Positions 1 through 7,048 of a stretch of 18,984 bases of DNA are shown here, in pieces (position 1 is the first letter of the stretch; each line of letters opens with the position of its first letter). Source of the DNA: Bacteroidota bacterium (GTDB taxonomy: Bacteria; Bacteroidota; Bacteroidia; Bacteroidales; Prolixibacteraceae). Below the pieces are notes generated by a model that was not told the origin of the DNA, ran no database searches, and worked only from the letters and a program-made list of their open reading frames with translations. The position numbers and the translations under genes were made by a program. The DNA lies in NCBI GenBank assembly GCA_013203755.1, contig JABMPI010000204.1, forward strand, positions 1 to 18,984. The letters are read 5' to 3'.

Positions 1-24
1 AACATGACTTTTGTCCATGTTTTT
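1..24 (+). terminator. Probable rho-independent terminator of a gene upstream of the window
   Basis: The arm AACATGAC (1-8) pairs with GTCCATGTT (13-21) around a four-T loop, with one bulged C, and the right arm runs into five T residues (20-24). This is the shape of an intrinsic terminator for a rightward transcript that begins outside the window. The stem is AT-rich and short, so it is only moderately secure. Confidence 0.5.
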
Positions 25-561
25 ATTAATTATTTTGTCAGAATATTGACTCGATAATTAAAAGCTACTTTGTTAGCAATAAGAATTTAAATTTTATCTT
101 TATTTCGTTAGAAAATGAAACGAGCTTGGCGAAATTTTTCACACATGTGGATGATAATAAAGCGAGTTCCATCGAATACCTTAATGAATAACAACTTTAA
201 TGAGATGAAAAGGATGGATTTTTATAGGGCTCATGGAAAAGAAAATATGAAGAGTATTATTTGTATTAAGTTTAATTCTACTTTCAGTCCGGGGTAAATT
301 AGAACTAACAAAGGATAACCAACTCCTTAAGACTCTTTATAAAAGAGAGAACATGGTATTACGTTCAGTAATATCGGCATTTCATAATTTTATTTAAAGA
401 ATAAAATACTTCGTTTTTAATCAATTTGTTTTTTTGTTTAAACTCACTTTAACGGGAGAATTGAGTCTGTTTTTGGCAATTTATGAAAGGGATGTTTAAT
501 TGCATCCTATTATTCAGGAAGGTAAAAATGAAAAATATTTAGTACAATTTAATAGAACAAA
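25..561. other. Intergenic stretch with no convincing gene
   Basis: A 60-codon open frame at 115-297 (+) starts MKRAWRNF and ends TFSPG. It has no recognisable domain, an unconvincing composition and no recognised similarity, so it is not called as a gene. Around 440-476 there is a weak ACTCA/TGAGT inverted repeat followed by a short T run. The rest is AT-rich DNA with no structure I can assign. It probably carries the promoter of the gene at 562, but I could not find a clear -7/-33 pair. Confidence 0.4.
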
Positions 562-888
562 ATGGAAAATAATAAATTAAAAGTTATTCAGGATTATAAC
601 AAATTAAATAAAGATTTGCAGGAACAAGTAAAACTTGTTTATCCGGATGGTTTTAGTGAATACCTGGTTTATTTTAAAAATGCTAAAGTCCAGGAAGTAA
701 GTGCATTGCGATTTGAGACTGACGAAAAAATTTATATGCTAAGAATGTCTGTTCAAATGGCTTTTCAGATTATGGAAGACGATTCGGATTACGATGATGA
801 ACATAATTTGAAAAGCTCAGTGAAAGAAATCTATGAAGAAAAACATGCTGATGTTGAGTATTTGGAGGAAAATGAAAACTATGAATAA
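562..888 (+). CDS. Small acidic conserved hypothetical protein (108 aa)
   Basis: A 108-residue soluble protein without signal peptide or membrane segment. It resembles a short, uncharacterised Bacteroidota protein that I recall only by its pattern: an N-terminal helix (VIQDYNKL), a VYPDGFSEYLVYF strand region at about residues 27-39, a VSALRFETDEKIY segment at about 46-58, and a very acidic C-terminal third (EDDSDYDDE, EYLEENENYE). The start ATG at 562 is the first in frame, and an upstream ATG at 530 is closed by a stop after four codons. It is followed 10 bp later by a decayed glutamine amidotransferase remnant, so the two may once have been cotranscribed. The function is unknown. That the gene is real is fairly secure because of its protein-like composition and recognisable pattern. 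Confidence 0.75.
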   Translation: MENNKLKVIQDYNKLNKDLQEQVKLVYPDGFSEYLVYFKNAKVQEVSALRFETDEKIYMLRMSVQMAFQIMEDDSDYDDEHNLKSSVKEIYEEKHADVEYLEENENYE

Positions 889-898
889 CTAAAATTAA

Positions 899-1096
899 AT
901 GTTATTGATCATAGATAATCAAAGCGCCTATATCAAAAAAATCAAAAGGTAGTTTCTTGCCGAGCAGGATTTTGATTATGTGTTTTTCGACCATAACCAA
1001 CCCATCACTCTTTCTGCTAAAGCTGAAACAAAAGGAATAATTCTATCAGCCGGGCGAGGCAATCCATACGAACCATTAAATTTTACAACATACTAG
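899..1096 (+). pseudogene. Truncated class I glutamine amidotransferase (GMP-synthase-like) remnant with in-frame TAG
   Basis: Reading from ATG at 899 gives MLLIIDNQSAYIKKIKR, then TAG at 950-952, then in the same frame FLAEQDFDYVFFDHNQP and KGIILSAGRGNPYEP, ending at TAG 1094-1096. The pattern of an initial IIDNQ strand, a DYVFFDHN segment and a GIILS-G-G-NPYEP turn matches the N-terminal part of class I glutamine amidotransferases, where GIILSGG is the usual form. About 65 codons survive. The part that would carry the nucleophile elbow (GxCxG) and the His-Glu pair is absent: downstream sequence to 1249 shows no continuation in any frame. The protein similarity holds across the stop, so this is a decayed gene rather than a chance frame. 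An enzyme function is not possible in this state. Confidence 0.7.
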
Positions 1097-1249
1097 AAAT
1101 AGTAAAATTCAAGTTAATTCAGATAATTCCGTCCGATTTTTTGCAAAATCTGCCAGGCAATAAATCAACTAACCTGTATCTTTTTATGTTTCCGTAAGAG
1201 CCAGCTTTTTTTTGACTTTCGCGAAACAACAACAATTGCAAAGCTTATC

Positions 1250-2542
1250 TTATCGAATCACAATTTTCATGTCATAACCTTCAACGGCTATTTTACCACC
1301 GCTGTCGTTTCCAACCAATTCGAGGTCGCTGTTTTCTTTTATTTTCTTGATTATTTTCACCGACTCGGGAATGTCAATTTTTGGATATTTCAATTTGAAG
1401 TAAATCTGGTAGGGTGTGTTTCCAGCATTCACATTTAAACTTCCATATTTCCCATTCACTGAAATCCCTGAAAAATCATCGTTTAAATTTGAAATAGAAA
1501 CGTTGTCGTCGTACCCATTAAGCGAAAGTTTTGCTACTTCGCCAATTTCATATTTGCAATATTTGCTTTCGTCAATTTGAATATCCATTGTTTTACCCAA
1601 ATAGATATCGTTGTCGTAGGAGCTGGGAACTTTTAATTCCTTTACATTTCCCAATTTTAGGTCTGAATATTTTCCGCTAAAAATTCCTTTTTTTGCCGAT
1701 TTTATTTCAATGTTGCTATCGTACAAGTTTAGTTTCAGTTCCGTTAATTCGGCTTGTGATACTAAATCAGAATACTTGGCTATAAATTCTAAATTGTCTA
1801 TTTCGTTAATAGTAAACTTGTCGTCATAGGAATCAAGAATCAGACCGCCAACTTTCTCCGCATCAACTTTCGAGTATTTACTTTTTATAGAGACGTCGCC
1901 GCTTGAAATGAACTCTACATCGGTGTCATAAATATCCAAATCCATATTCCCCGAAATTTCTTTTAAATAGAGTTTAGAATATTTGGCTTCAACTTTAACT
2001 TTATTTAAAATGTTACCAGCTTGTAATTTGCTACTGTACAATTCAAATTCTGCACTTCCTTCCAGTGTCTGCATTTCAATGTCGCTGTATTTGTTATTTA
2101 ATTCAATATTTGCTGTTTTAGGGATTTCTAGTTGGTGAGTAATCTTAAATTCATTTATTCTTACTTTGTCCCCATTTTGTAAGGTTATTGTACTGCGGTT
2201 GTTAATCGTATTCATGTTTTTGTAAAAACGAGTATCTATTTCCACCTTATTTCCCGATACTTTGAAATCGAAATTTTCAATGGCTTCAATAACTTTTTCC
2301 ACATCATCTTTTGCTTTACCACTAATTTCTATAGATGTTTTAATACTAACGGTATTTGCATCTATGGTTACAATTTTTAGATTACCGGAATAATTGGACA
2401 TTTTTATAGTCACATTTTCAGGAACCCCAGCCGATTTATTTAATGACTTTGACGCTTCGTAGTTTTGAGAAGAAACAAAACTGGTTATAAATAGTAAGAT
2501 TAAAACCAGAGCAAATTGTTTAAAGTGTAATTGTGTTTTCAT
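1250..2542 (-). CDS. Exported repeat protein (DUF4097-like beta-repeat) of the sigma-factor operon
   Basis: A 430-residue protein with a Sec signal peptide (basic MKTQLHFK start, hydrophobic core at about 9-24, likely cut near SSQ) and no later membrane segment, so it is periplasmic or released. From about residue 148 it carries seven tandem units of about 34-38 residues, each opening with a KYS/KYC/KYG motif and with a YD or YS turn about 18 residues later (e.g. KYSKLYLKEI and IYDTDVE). The alternating pattern predicts a stacked beta-solenoid or beta-sandwich like the putative adhesin/DUF4097 class. Its ATG overlaps the end of the anti-sigma-like gene by 23 bp, so it is very likely translated with it and probably serves the same envelope response. 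Ligand and exact role are unknown. The family name is inferred from the pattern only. Confidence 0.8.
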   Translation of the reverse strand: MKTQLHFKQFALVLILLFITSFVSSQNYEASKSLNKSAGVPENVTIKMSNYSGNLKIVTIDANTVSIKTSIEISGKAKDDVEKVIEAIENFDFKVSGNKVEIDTRFYKNMNTINNRSTITLQNGDKVRINEFKITHQLEIPKTANIELNNKYSDIEMQTLEGSAEFELYSSKLQAGNILNKVKVEAKYSKLYLKEISGNMDLDIYDTDVEFISSGDVSIKSKYSKVDAEKVGGLILDSYDDKFTINEIDNLEFIAKYSDLVSQAELTELKLNLYDSNIEIKSAKKGIFSGKYSDLKLGNVKELKVPSSYDNDIYLGKTMDIQIDESKYCKYEIGEVAKLSLNGYDDNVSISNLNDDFSGISVNGKYGSLNVNAGNTPYQIYFKLKYPKIDIPESVKIIKKIKENSDLELVGNDSGGKIAVEGYDMKIVIR

Positions 2543-3050
2543 GATCTTGCTGTTTTTGTATTTCGTGTAAGATTCTGTTTAATATTCTTATTTTTTTTTG
2601 ATAATAATCGAGCAGAGCAGTAACAATTTGTTCGTCGGCACCCGAATTTCCAAGGTCTTGTTGATAGGTGTTATAAACTTCATCCAGTTCATTTAATTCG
2701 TCTAATAAAAATTGGATATCGTTTTTTTCCTTGGGCAAAAGAGGTTTTATTTCTTCCCATTTTAGATTAACCAACTGTTTTAATTCAGTTTCCTGGTTGC
2801 CTAATTCTTTTGAAACATCAGCCAGAGTTACAATTACAATTTTATCTTGTTTTGTTTTATTTACATTAAAGTAGGTGCCGGAAATAATAAAAATTAAAAT
2901 GGCTGCTACCTTCCAAAACAAAGTTGGCATAACATTTTGTTTCTTATCCATTCCATTTCTAATTCCTTCCCAAATGGCATCGTTATCCGGCTTGTCTGCA
3001 TCAAGCTTTAAACGATTCTCCTTTAAATACTTTTCCAGATTCTCTTTCAT
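2520..3050 (-). CDS. Putative anti-sigma factor, single-pass membrane protein
   Basis: A 176-residue protein starting at ATG 3050; a GTG one codon earlier (3053) is also possible. Residues 1-42 are charged and likely cytoplasmic, with the DAIWEGI helix typical of the region that clamps an ECF sigma factor. Residues about 43-60 are a membrane helix. Residues 61-176 are mostly helical and charged, likely a periplasmic coiled segment. No zinc-binding HxxxCxxC motif is present. The start lies 50 bp inside the end of the ECF sigma gene, and the stop overlaps the next gene by 23 bp, which strongly suggests translational coupling. The role as anti-sigma is inferred from position and topology; the sequence itself shows no named family. 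The C-terminal region could sense envelope stress or bind the downstream repeat protein. Confidence 0.7.
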   Translation of the reverse strand: MKENLEKYLKENRLKLDADKPDNDAIWEGIRNGMDKKQNVMPTLFWKVAAILIFIISGTYFNVNKTKQDKIVIVTLADVSKELGNQETELKQLVNLKWEEIKPLLPKEKNDIQFLLDELNELDEVYNTYQQDLGNSGADEQIVTALLDYYQKKIRILNRILHEIQKQQDHENTITL

Positions 3051-3591
3051 CACCTGTTTCTTTTATCATTTTAACTATAAGCTGTTTTGCTCTAAAAAAT
3101 TGGGTTTTTGCAGTCGATTCTGAGATTCCCAATTGTTCTGCAATCTCAGCATGTTTGTACCCTTCTAGTGCACGCATTACCAATATTTGTCTTGCTCCTT
3201 CGGGCAATTTTTTAATGTAAGAGTGAACCAATTCGGGATCAAGCGAATCATCCACTTCCTCTGCAATCTCCAGATGCCTGCCCGAAATCATTTCCATGTC
3301 AGTAAAAATTATTCTTTTTTTTCGCGTTTCATCAATGCACCTATTTATCACAATTCGTTTTAACCATCCGCCAAAAGCTTTTTCGTTTTTTAATTTTTTT
3401 AATCCTGAAAAGGCGGTAATAAACGCATCTTGTAAAATATCCTCAGCAGTTACCCGATCGTTTGTCATTCGCGTGGCAACATTGTACATTCCTTTCGAAT
3501 AAAGTTTATACAATTTGAATTGTGCTTTTGCATCTCCATTTTTGCAAAGCTTTACCAGTTTAGATTCGTTTTCGCTAAAAATTATTTTCAA
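3001..3591 (-). CDS. ECF-type RNA polymerase sigma factor
   Basis: A 196-residue sigma-70 family protein of the extracytoplasmic-function class, with region 2 at about residues 20-92 (AEDILQDAF at 49-57, then FGGWLKRIVINRCIDETR) and region 4 at about 126-175 (LPEGARQILVMR, then an HTH around HAEIAEQLGISESTAK). It directs core RNA polymerase to a small regulon, probably including its own operon. The start is a TTG at 3591-3589: the N-terminal segment FSENESKLVKLC is needed for the domain, a TAA lies two codons upstream in frame, and the next Met is at residue 35, inside region 2. A TTG start suggests low basal translation. It heads a three-gene minus-strand operon with overlapping genes. Three ATTTTGAAAA repeats cover the start and upstream DNA. 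Confidence 0.92.
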   Translation of the reverse strand: MKIIFSENESKLVKLCKNGDAKAQFKLYKLYSKGMYNVATRMTNDRVTAEDILQDAFITAFSGLKKLKNEKAFGGWLKRIVINRCIDETRKKRIIFTDMEMISGRHLEIAEEVDDSLDPELVHSYIKKLPEGARQILVMRALEGYKHAEIAEQLGISESTAKTQFFRAKQLIVKMIKETGDERESGKVFKGESFKA

Positions 3592-3662
3592 AATTTACTT
3601 GTAGGACGAAGATATTTTGAAAAGGTTGGAATTGTGTGATTTATTTTCAAAATATTTTGAAT
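3585..3662. promoter_or_regulatory. Evenly spaced ATTTTGAAAA elements over the sigma operon start
   Basis: The 10-mer TTTTCAAAAT is at 3585-3594 (overlapping the TTG start), its complement ATTTTGAAAA at 3614-3623, and TTTTCAAAAT again at 3644-3653. Centres are 29 and 30 bp apart, and a partial ATTTTGAAT follows at 3654-3662. The second and third copies extend to a perfect 12-bp inverted repeat (3612-3623 with 3644-3655). This looks like a set of binding sites for a regulator of the operon or of the divergent gene at 3754. It is AT-rich, so chance or DNA curvature is not excluded. Confidence 0.45.
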
Positions 3663-3722
3663 ATCAGAGTTTAAATGTGCTTAAAGATTTTGTGCGTGGA
3701 ACAAAATTTGTTGAATAAAGCT

Positions 3723-3730
3723 TATCTTTG
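3723..3730 (+). promoter_or_regulatory. Candidate -7 box for the small membrane protein/mutL transcript
   Basis: TATCTTTG matches the Bacteroidota -7 consensus TAnnTTTG and lies 23 bp before the ATG at 3754. No well-spaced -33 TTTG was found; a TTTG at 3707-3710 is too close. The box is suggestive only. Confidence 0.4.
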
Positions 3731-3753
3731 TAAATTGAAATGAATATAAAGTT

Positions 3754-4050
3754 ATGATTGGGAAATTTTTTCATACACCAGCGGCGAAACAGTTTAAATT
3801 TGTACCGCGATTTTACGACGCGGATAAAGAAGAACGTGACGACCGGGAGAGAAGAATTAAAGAAGAATTGGGAATTGTTGAGGAAAAAGTAGATGACGGA
3901 AAACCCTATCGCCCAAATGTTACAGGTCGATTTAGAGATAAAGATGGATGGGCAAAGTCCTCACCAGATGCTCGTAAATCTCAAAATAGAAGACTAATTA
4001 TACTGGTCCTAATTTTAGCATTGGCTTTTTATCTCTTTTTTCATTTTTAA
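3754..4050 (+). CDS. Conserved hypothetical protein with C-terminal membrane anchor
   Basis: A 98-residue protein. The N-terminal 80 residues are strongly charged and hydrophilic (FVPRFYDADKEERDDRERR near 17-35), and residues about 81-97 form one hydrophobic helix at the very C-terminus, giving a tail-anchored topology with the charged part in the cytoplasm. The pattern KFFHTPAAKQFKFVPRFYD looks like a short, uncharacterised protein often next to mutL in Bacteroidota; this is recollection, not a search. It lies 58 bp before mutL on the same strand and probably shares its transcript. The function is unknown. The ATG at 3754 is the first in frame and sits well placed after the candidate -7 box. 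Confidence 0.75.
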   Translation: MIGKFFHTPAAKQFKFVPRFYDADKEERDDRERRIKEELGIVEEKVDDGKPYRPNVTGRFRDKDGWAKSSPDARKSQNRRLIILVLILALAFYLFFHF

Positions 4051-4108
4051 ACTTTCATATTAGTTTGATTTCCTTACTACTAATATCTCATTATCTAATA
4101 TCTTTTAA

Positions 4109-5965
4109 GTGAGCGATATTATACAATTATTGCCCGATGCGGTGGCTAATCAGATTGCTGCAGGCGAAGTTATTCAACGCCCCGCTTCGGTTGTAAAAGA
4201 GCTGGTTGAAAATGCATTGGACGCCGGGGCAACCGAAATTACAATACATATTAAAGACGCCGGGAAAACGCTGATTCAGATTAGCGACAATGGCTGTGGA
4301 ATGTCGCCAACCGATGCAAGAATGGCTTTTGAACGGCATGCAACTTCCAAAATTCGTTCTGCCAACGATCTGTTTTGTATACGAACAATGGGTTTTAGGG
4401 GTGAGGCACTTGCATCTATTGCAGCAATTGCAGACGTTGAATTGCGTACAAAAAGAACAGAAGATGAAGTTGGAACTTTAATTCATATTATTGGTTTTGA
4501 ATTAAAAACTCAAGAGGCGACCGGGTGCAATAATGGCACCAGTTTTATGATTAAAAATCTGTTTTTTAATGTGCCCGCCCGGCGAAAATTTTTAAAAGCA
4601 AACAGTACCGAATTAAAAAATATTATTTGGGAAATTCAACGTGTTTCGCTTCCCAATCCTGAAATTAAAATCACTCTTTTTCATAATAATGCTGTGCTTT
4701 ACGAATTGCCAAAAGTGAATCATCGTAAACGGATAGTAGATGTTTTTGGAAAAAATTTAAATCAGAGTTTGATTTTAGTTGAAGAACAAACCAGCATTGT
4801 AAATATTTATGGATTTATTGGTCAGCCTAAATATGCGAGAAGAACCATGGGCGAGCAGTTCTTTTTTGTGAACAACAGATACATGCGGCATCCCTATTTT
4901 CATAAAGCGGTAATGAGGGCTTTCGAACAATTGTTGCCACCAGATACCTATCCGTCGTATTTTCTGTTTATGGAGATTAATCCGGCAGATATCGACATAA
5001 ATGTTCACCCAACAAAAACGGAAATTAAGTTTGAAAACGACCAGTCTATTTGGCAAATAATTCACGCTGCTGTACGCGAATCGTTGGGTAAACACAATGT
5101 TGTTCCTTCCATCGATTTCGATCAAAGCGGGAACATAGATATTCCGGTTCCGCAAAGGCAGAATGATAATATAGTTTTCCCCGATATTAAAATTAACCCA
5201 GAGTATAATCCGTTTGATGAGGAAAAATCAACATTTCCCAAAAGTTCTGGTTCGCAGTCATCTTATAGCGAAAAATCGAATCTGAAGAATTGGGAAAATT
5301 TGTATGGAGGTGCAGAAAGGAATCAATTGCCGGAAGAACAGACCAATTTAAGGATGAGTGGGGAGGACGATTTGTATACACAAACTTCGGAGCAGTTTTC
5401 GGGGAAGAAAATACTTCAATTAAAACAAAAATATATTTTAACCCCTGTAAAATCGGGTTTAATGGTAATCGACCAAAAGCGAGCACACGAACGTATTTTG
5501 TTTGAAAAATTTATGGTAGTGCTAAAATCGGATTCGGTGGCCAGCCAGCAACAACTTTTTCCACAAACCATTGAATTGAACCCGGCAGATTCTGAATTGT
5601 TAAAAAGCATATTGGAAGATTTACTTTCGTTGGGGTTCGATGTTCGTGAATTTGGGAAAGATACCTTTATAATAAATGGTACACCCGGTGTTTTGGATGT
5701 TGCCTCGCCTCAATTAATTGTAGAGAAATTGCTGGAAGAGTATAAAAATTCTCCGGTTGATGCACGTTCAAAAGCAAAAGAACAAATTGCCATTTCTCTT
5801 GCAAAAGCCTCGGCGCTTGATTATGGTACAGAATTAAAACAAGAGGAGATTGACCACCTTATCGATAATCTTTTTGCCTGTTCTACCCCGAACTTTTCAC
5901 CCGACGGGAAAAAGGTGTTGACCATAATTCCAACCGAGGATATCGAAAAAAGTTTTTCAAAATGA
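4109..5965 (+). CDS. mutL: DNA mismatch repair protein MutL
   Basis: A 618-residue GHKL-ATPase that couples mismatch recognition by MutS to strand cutting and excision. The N-terminal ATPase is complete: ELVENALDAGA at 31-41 (Glu31 catalytic, Asn35 for Mg), DNGCGM at 60-65 and GFRGEAL at 95-101. A variable linker at about 340-430 leads to the C-terminal dimerisation domain. There the metal motif, normally DQHA(x2)E(x4)E, reads D455-QKRAHERILF-E466: Asp and both Glu are kept, but the His is Lys. The C-terminal segment CSTPNFSPDGK stands where endonuclease-type MutL proteins have CPHGRP. The start is GTG at 4109; a TAA lies directly upstream in frame, so no earlier start is possible, and SDIIQLLPDAVANQIAAGEV is the standard N-terminus. 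No mutS lies in the window. Confidence 0.97.
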   Translation: MSDIIQLLPDAVANQIAAGEVIQRPASVVKELVENALDAGATEITIHIKDAGKTLIQISDNGCGMSPTDARMAFERHATSKIRSANDLFCIRTMGFRGEALASIAAIADVELRTKRTEDEVGTLIHIIGFELKTQEATGCNNGTSFMIKNLFFNVPARRKFLKANSTELKNIIWEIQRVSLPNPEIKITLFHNNAVLYELPKVNHRKRIVDVFGKNLNQSLILVEEQTSIVNIYGFIGQPKYARRTMGEQFFFVNNRYMRHPYFHKAVMRAFEQLLPPDTYPSYFLFMEINPADIDINVHPTKTEIKFENDQSIWQIIHAAVRESLGKHNVVPSIDFDQSGNIDIPVPQRQNDNIVFPDIKINPEYNPFDEEKSTFPKSSGSQSSYSEKSNLKNWENLYGGAERNQLPEEQTNLRMSGEDDLYTQTSEQFSGKKILQLKQKYILTPVKSGLMVIDQKRAHERILFEKFMVVLKSDSVASQQQLFPQTIELNPADSELLKSILEDLLSLGFDVREFGKDTFIINGTPGVLDVASPQLIVEKLLEEYKNSPVDARSKAKEQIAISLAKASALDYGTELKQEEIDHLIDNLFACSTPNFSPDGKKVLTIIPTEDIEKSFSK

Positions 5966-5983
5966 CAGATTGTCGTTATTTTG
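5959..5983 (+). terminator. Weak hairpin at the end of mutL
   Basis: AATGACA (5961-5967) pairs with TGTCGTT (5971-5977) through one G-T pair around a 3-base loop, followed by ATTTTG. The hairpin overlaps the mutL stop codon. It could attenuate rather than end transcription before the rhomboid gene 54 bp further on. Confidence 0.3.
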
Positions 5984-6036
5984 AGCAAATAATAAAATGG
6001 TCTGGCTATTGTTAGACCTCTTTCAAATTTTGAAAT

Positions 6037-6849
6037 ATGAATTACAGACCTTTATTGAATAATATTCCGCCGGTTGTAAAGAACCTAATAATTATAAATG
6101 TTCTTTTTATGTTGGCTACGTGGGTAGTGCAGGGGATGGGGATTGATTTGGTTGAAGTTTTTGGAATGCACTATCCGGGTTCTGAAAAATTTCGACTACA
6201 CCAAATATTTACTTACATGTTTATGCATGGCGGATTGACGCATATTTTTTTCAACATGTTTGCACTTTATATGTTTGGTCGGGTTTTGGAAAGTGTTTGG
6301 GGTTCCAAAAGATTTCTGATGTACTATATTATTACAGGACTCGGAGCTTTGGCACTACATACTTTCGTTAATTTTTTGGAAATGAATTCTATTCAAAATA
6401 CGATTGAGGCATTTCAGAATACACCATCACCAGAAATACTTGACCAATTTGTTACCAAATATTTGCCCAATTCAACGGTTCAGGTCCGCGACTTTATTAA
6501 CATGTGGTACGACAATCCAACCAGTGAAGCATATGGAGCTGAAGGACTTAATTTGATGCAACGAATTATGGAATTGAAAATGGATATTCCAACAGTTGGT
6601 GCGTCGGGAGCTGTGTTTGGCGTGTTATTGGCTTTTGGAATGTTGTTTCCAAATACGCAATTGATGTTGTTGTTTCCACCAATTCCTATTAAAGCAAAAT
6701 ACTTTGTAATGGGTTACGGTGCAGTTGAGTTGTATTTGGGTTTTGCTCAGTCGGGAAGTAATATTGCTCATTTTGCGCACCTTGGCGGAATGTTGTTTGG
6801 TTATATTCTGATTAAGTACTGGAATAAAAATTCGAACAAGTTCTATTAA
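6037..6849 (+). CDS. Rhomboid family intramembrane serine protease (first of pair)
   Basis: A 270-residue multi-pass membrane protein that would cleave transmembrane helices of client proteins within the inner membrane. Catalytic Ser190 lies in GASGA (188-192) and the partner His248 in AHLGG. His64, His69 and Asn73 in the FMHGGLTHIFFNMF segment match the oxyanion-side residues of GlpG. About 70 residues (112-183) separate the third membrane segment from the GASGA helix, a hydrophilic loop much longer than in GlpG, containing several acidic helices. It lacks the cytoplasmic tail found on its neighbour. It lies 71 bp after mutL and about 200 bp before the second rhomboid. Substrates cannot be read from the sequence. 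Confidence 0.93.
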   Translation: MNYRPLLNNIPPVVKNLIIINVLFMLATWVVQGMGIDLVEVFGMHYPGSEKFRLHQIFTYMFMHGGLTHIFFNMFALYMFGRVLESVWGSKRFLMYYIITGLGALALHTFVNFLEMNSIQNTIEAFQNTPSPEILDQFVTKYLPNSTVQVRDFINMWYDNPTSEAYGAEGLNLMQRIMELKMDIPTVGASGAVFGVLLAFGMLFPNTQLMLLFPPIPIKAKYFVMGYGAVELYLGFAQSGSNIAHFAHLGGMLFGYILIKYWNKNSNKFY

Positions 6850-6931
6850 GGTAACCTCTAAAAATGAAAACTTCAGCGTTACTTCACACATTTAAAATCC
6901 TCATTTACAACAGTAAACTCCGGTATTTAAA

Positions 6932-6962
6932 TTTGCTTGTGCTTTGAATTTTCCTATTTTTA
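6932..6962 (+). promoter_or_regulatory. Candidate promoter of the second rhomboid gene
   Basis: TTTG at 6932-6935 and TATTTTTA at 6955-6962 are separated by 19 bp. This fits the Bacteroidota -33/-7 arrangement (TTTG, about 19 bp, TAnnTTTG) with only the last base differing. It lies about 85 bp before the ATG at 7049, so the second rhomboid can probably be transcribed on its own. Confidence 0.45.
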
Positions 6963-7048
6963 GAGATTCCCTTTTGAATGGATTATAAGATATAAGATTG
7001 GAATAGTTGGATTTTATTTGTGCTTTGGATACTTGGAATTTAAAAAAT

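Noticed and set aside
115..297. 60-codon open frame in the left intergenic region
   Set aside because: No recognisable domain, no promoter at a proper distance and no protein-like pattern; probably chance.
1214..1227. TTTCGCGAAA palindrome downstream of the repeat-protein gene
   Set aside because: Considered as a terminator for the minus-strand operon, but in that direction it is followed by A residues rather than T.
4775..5155. 126-codon minus-strand frame
   Set aside because: Antisense shadow of mutL with no domain pattern.
7007..7048. TTG start extending the second rhomboid by 14 residues
   Set aside because: The ATG at 7049 gives the usual family N-terminus; the extension has no family-like pattern.
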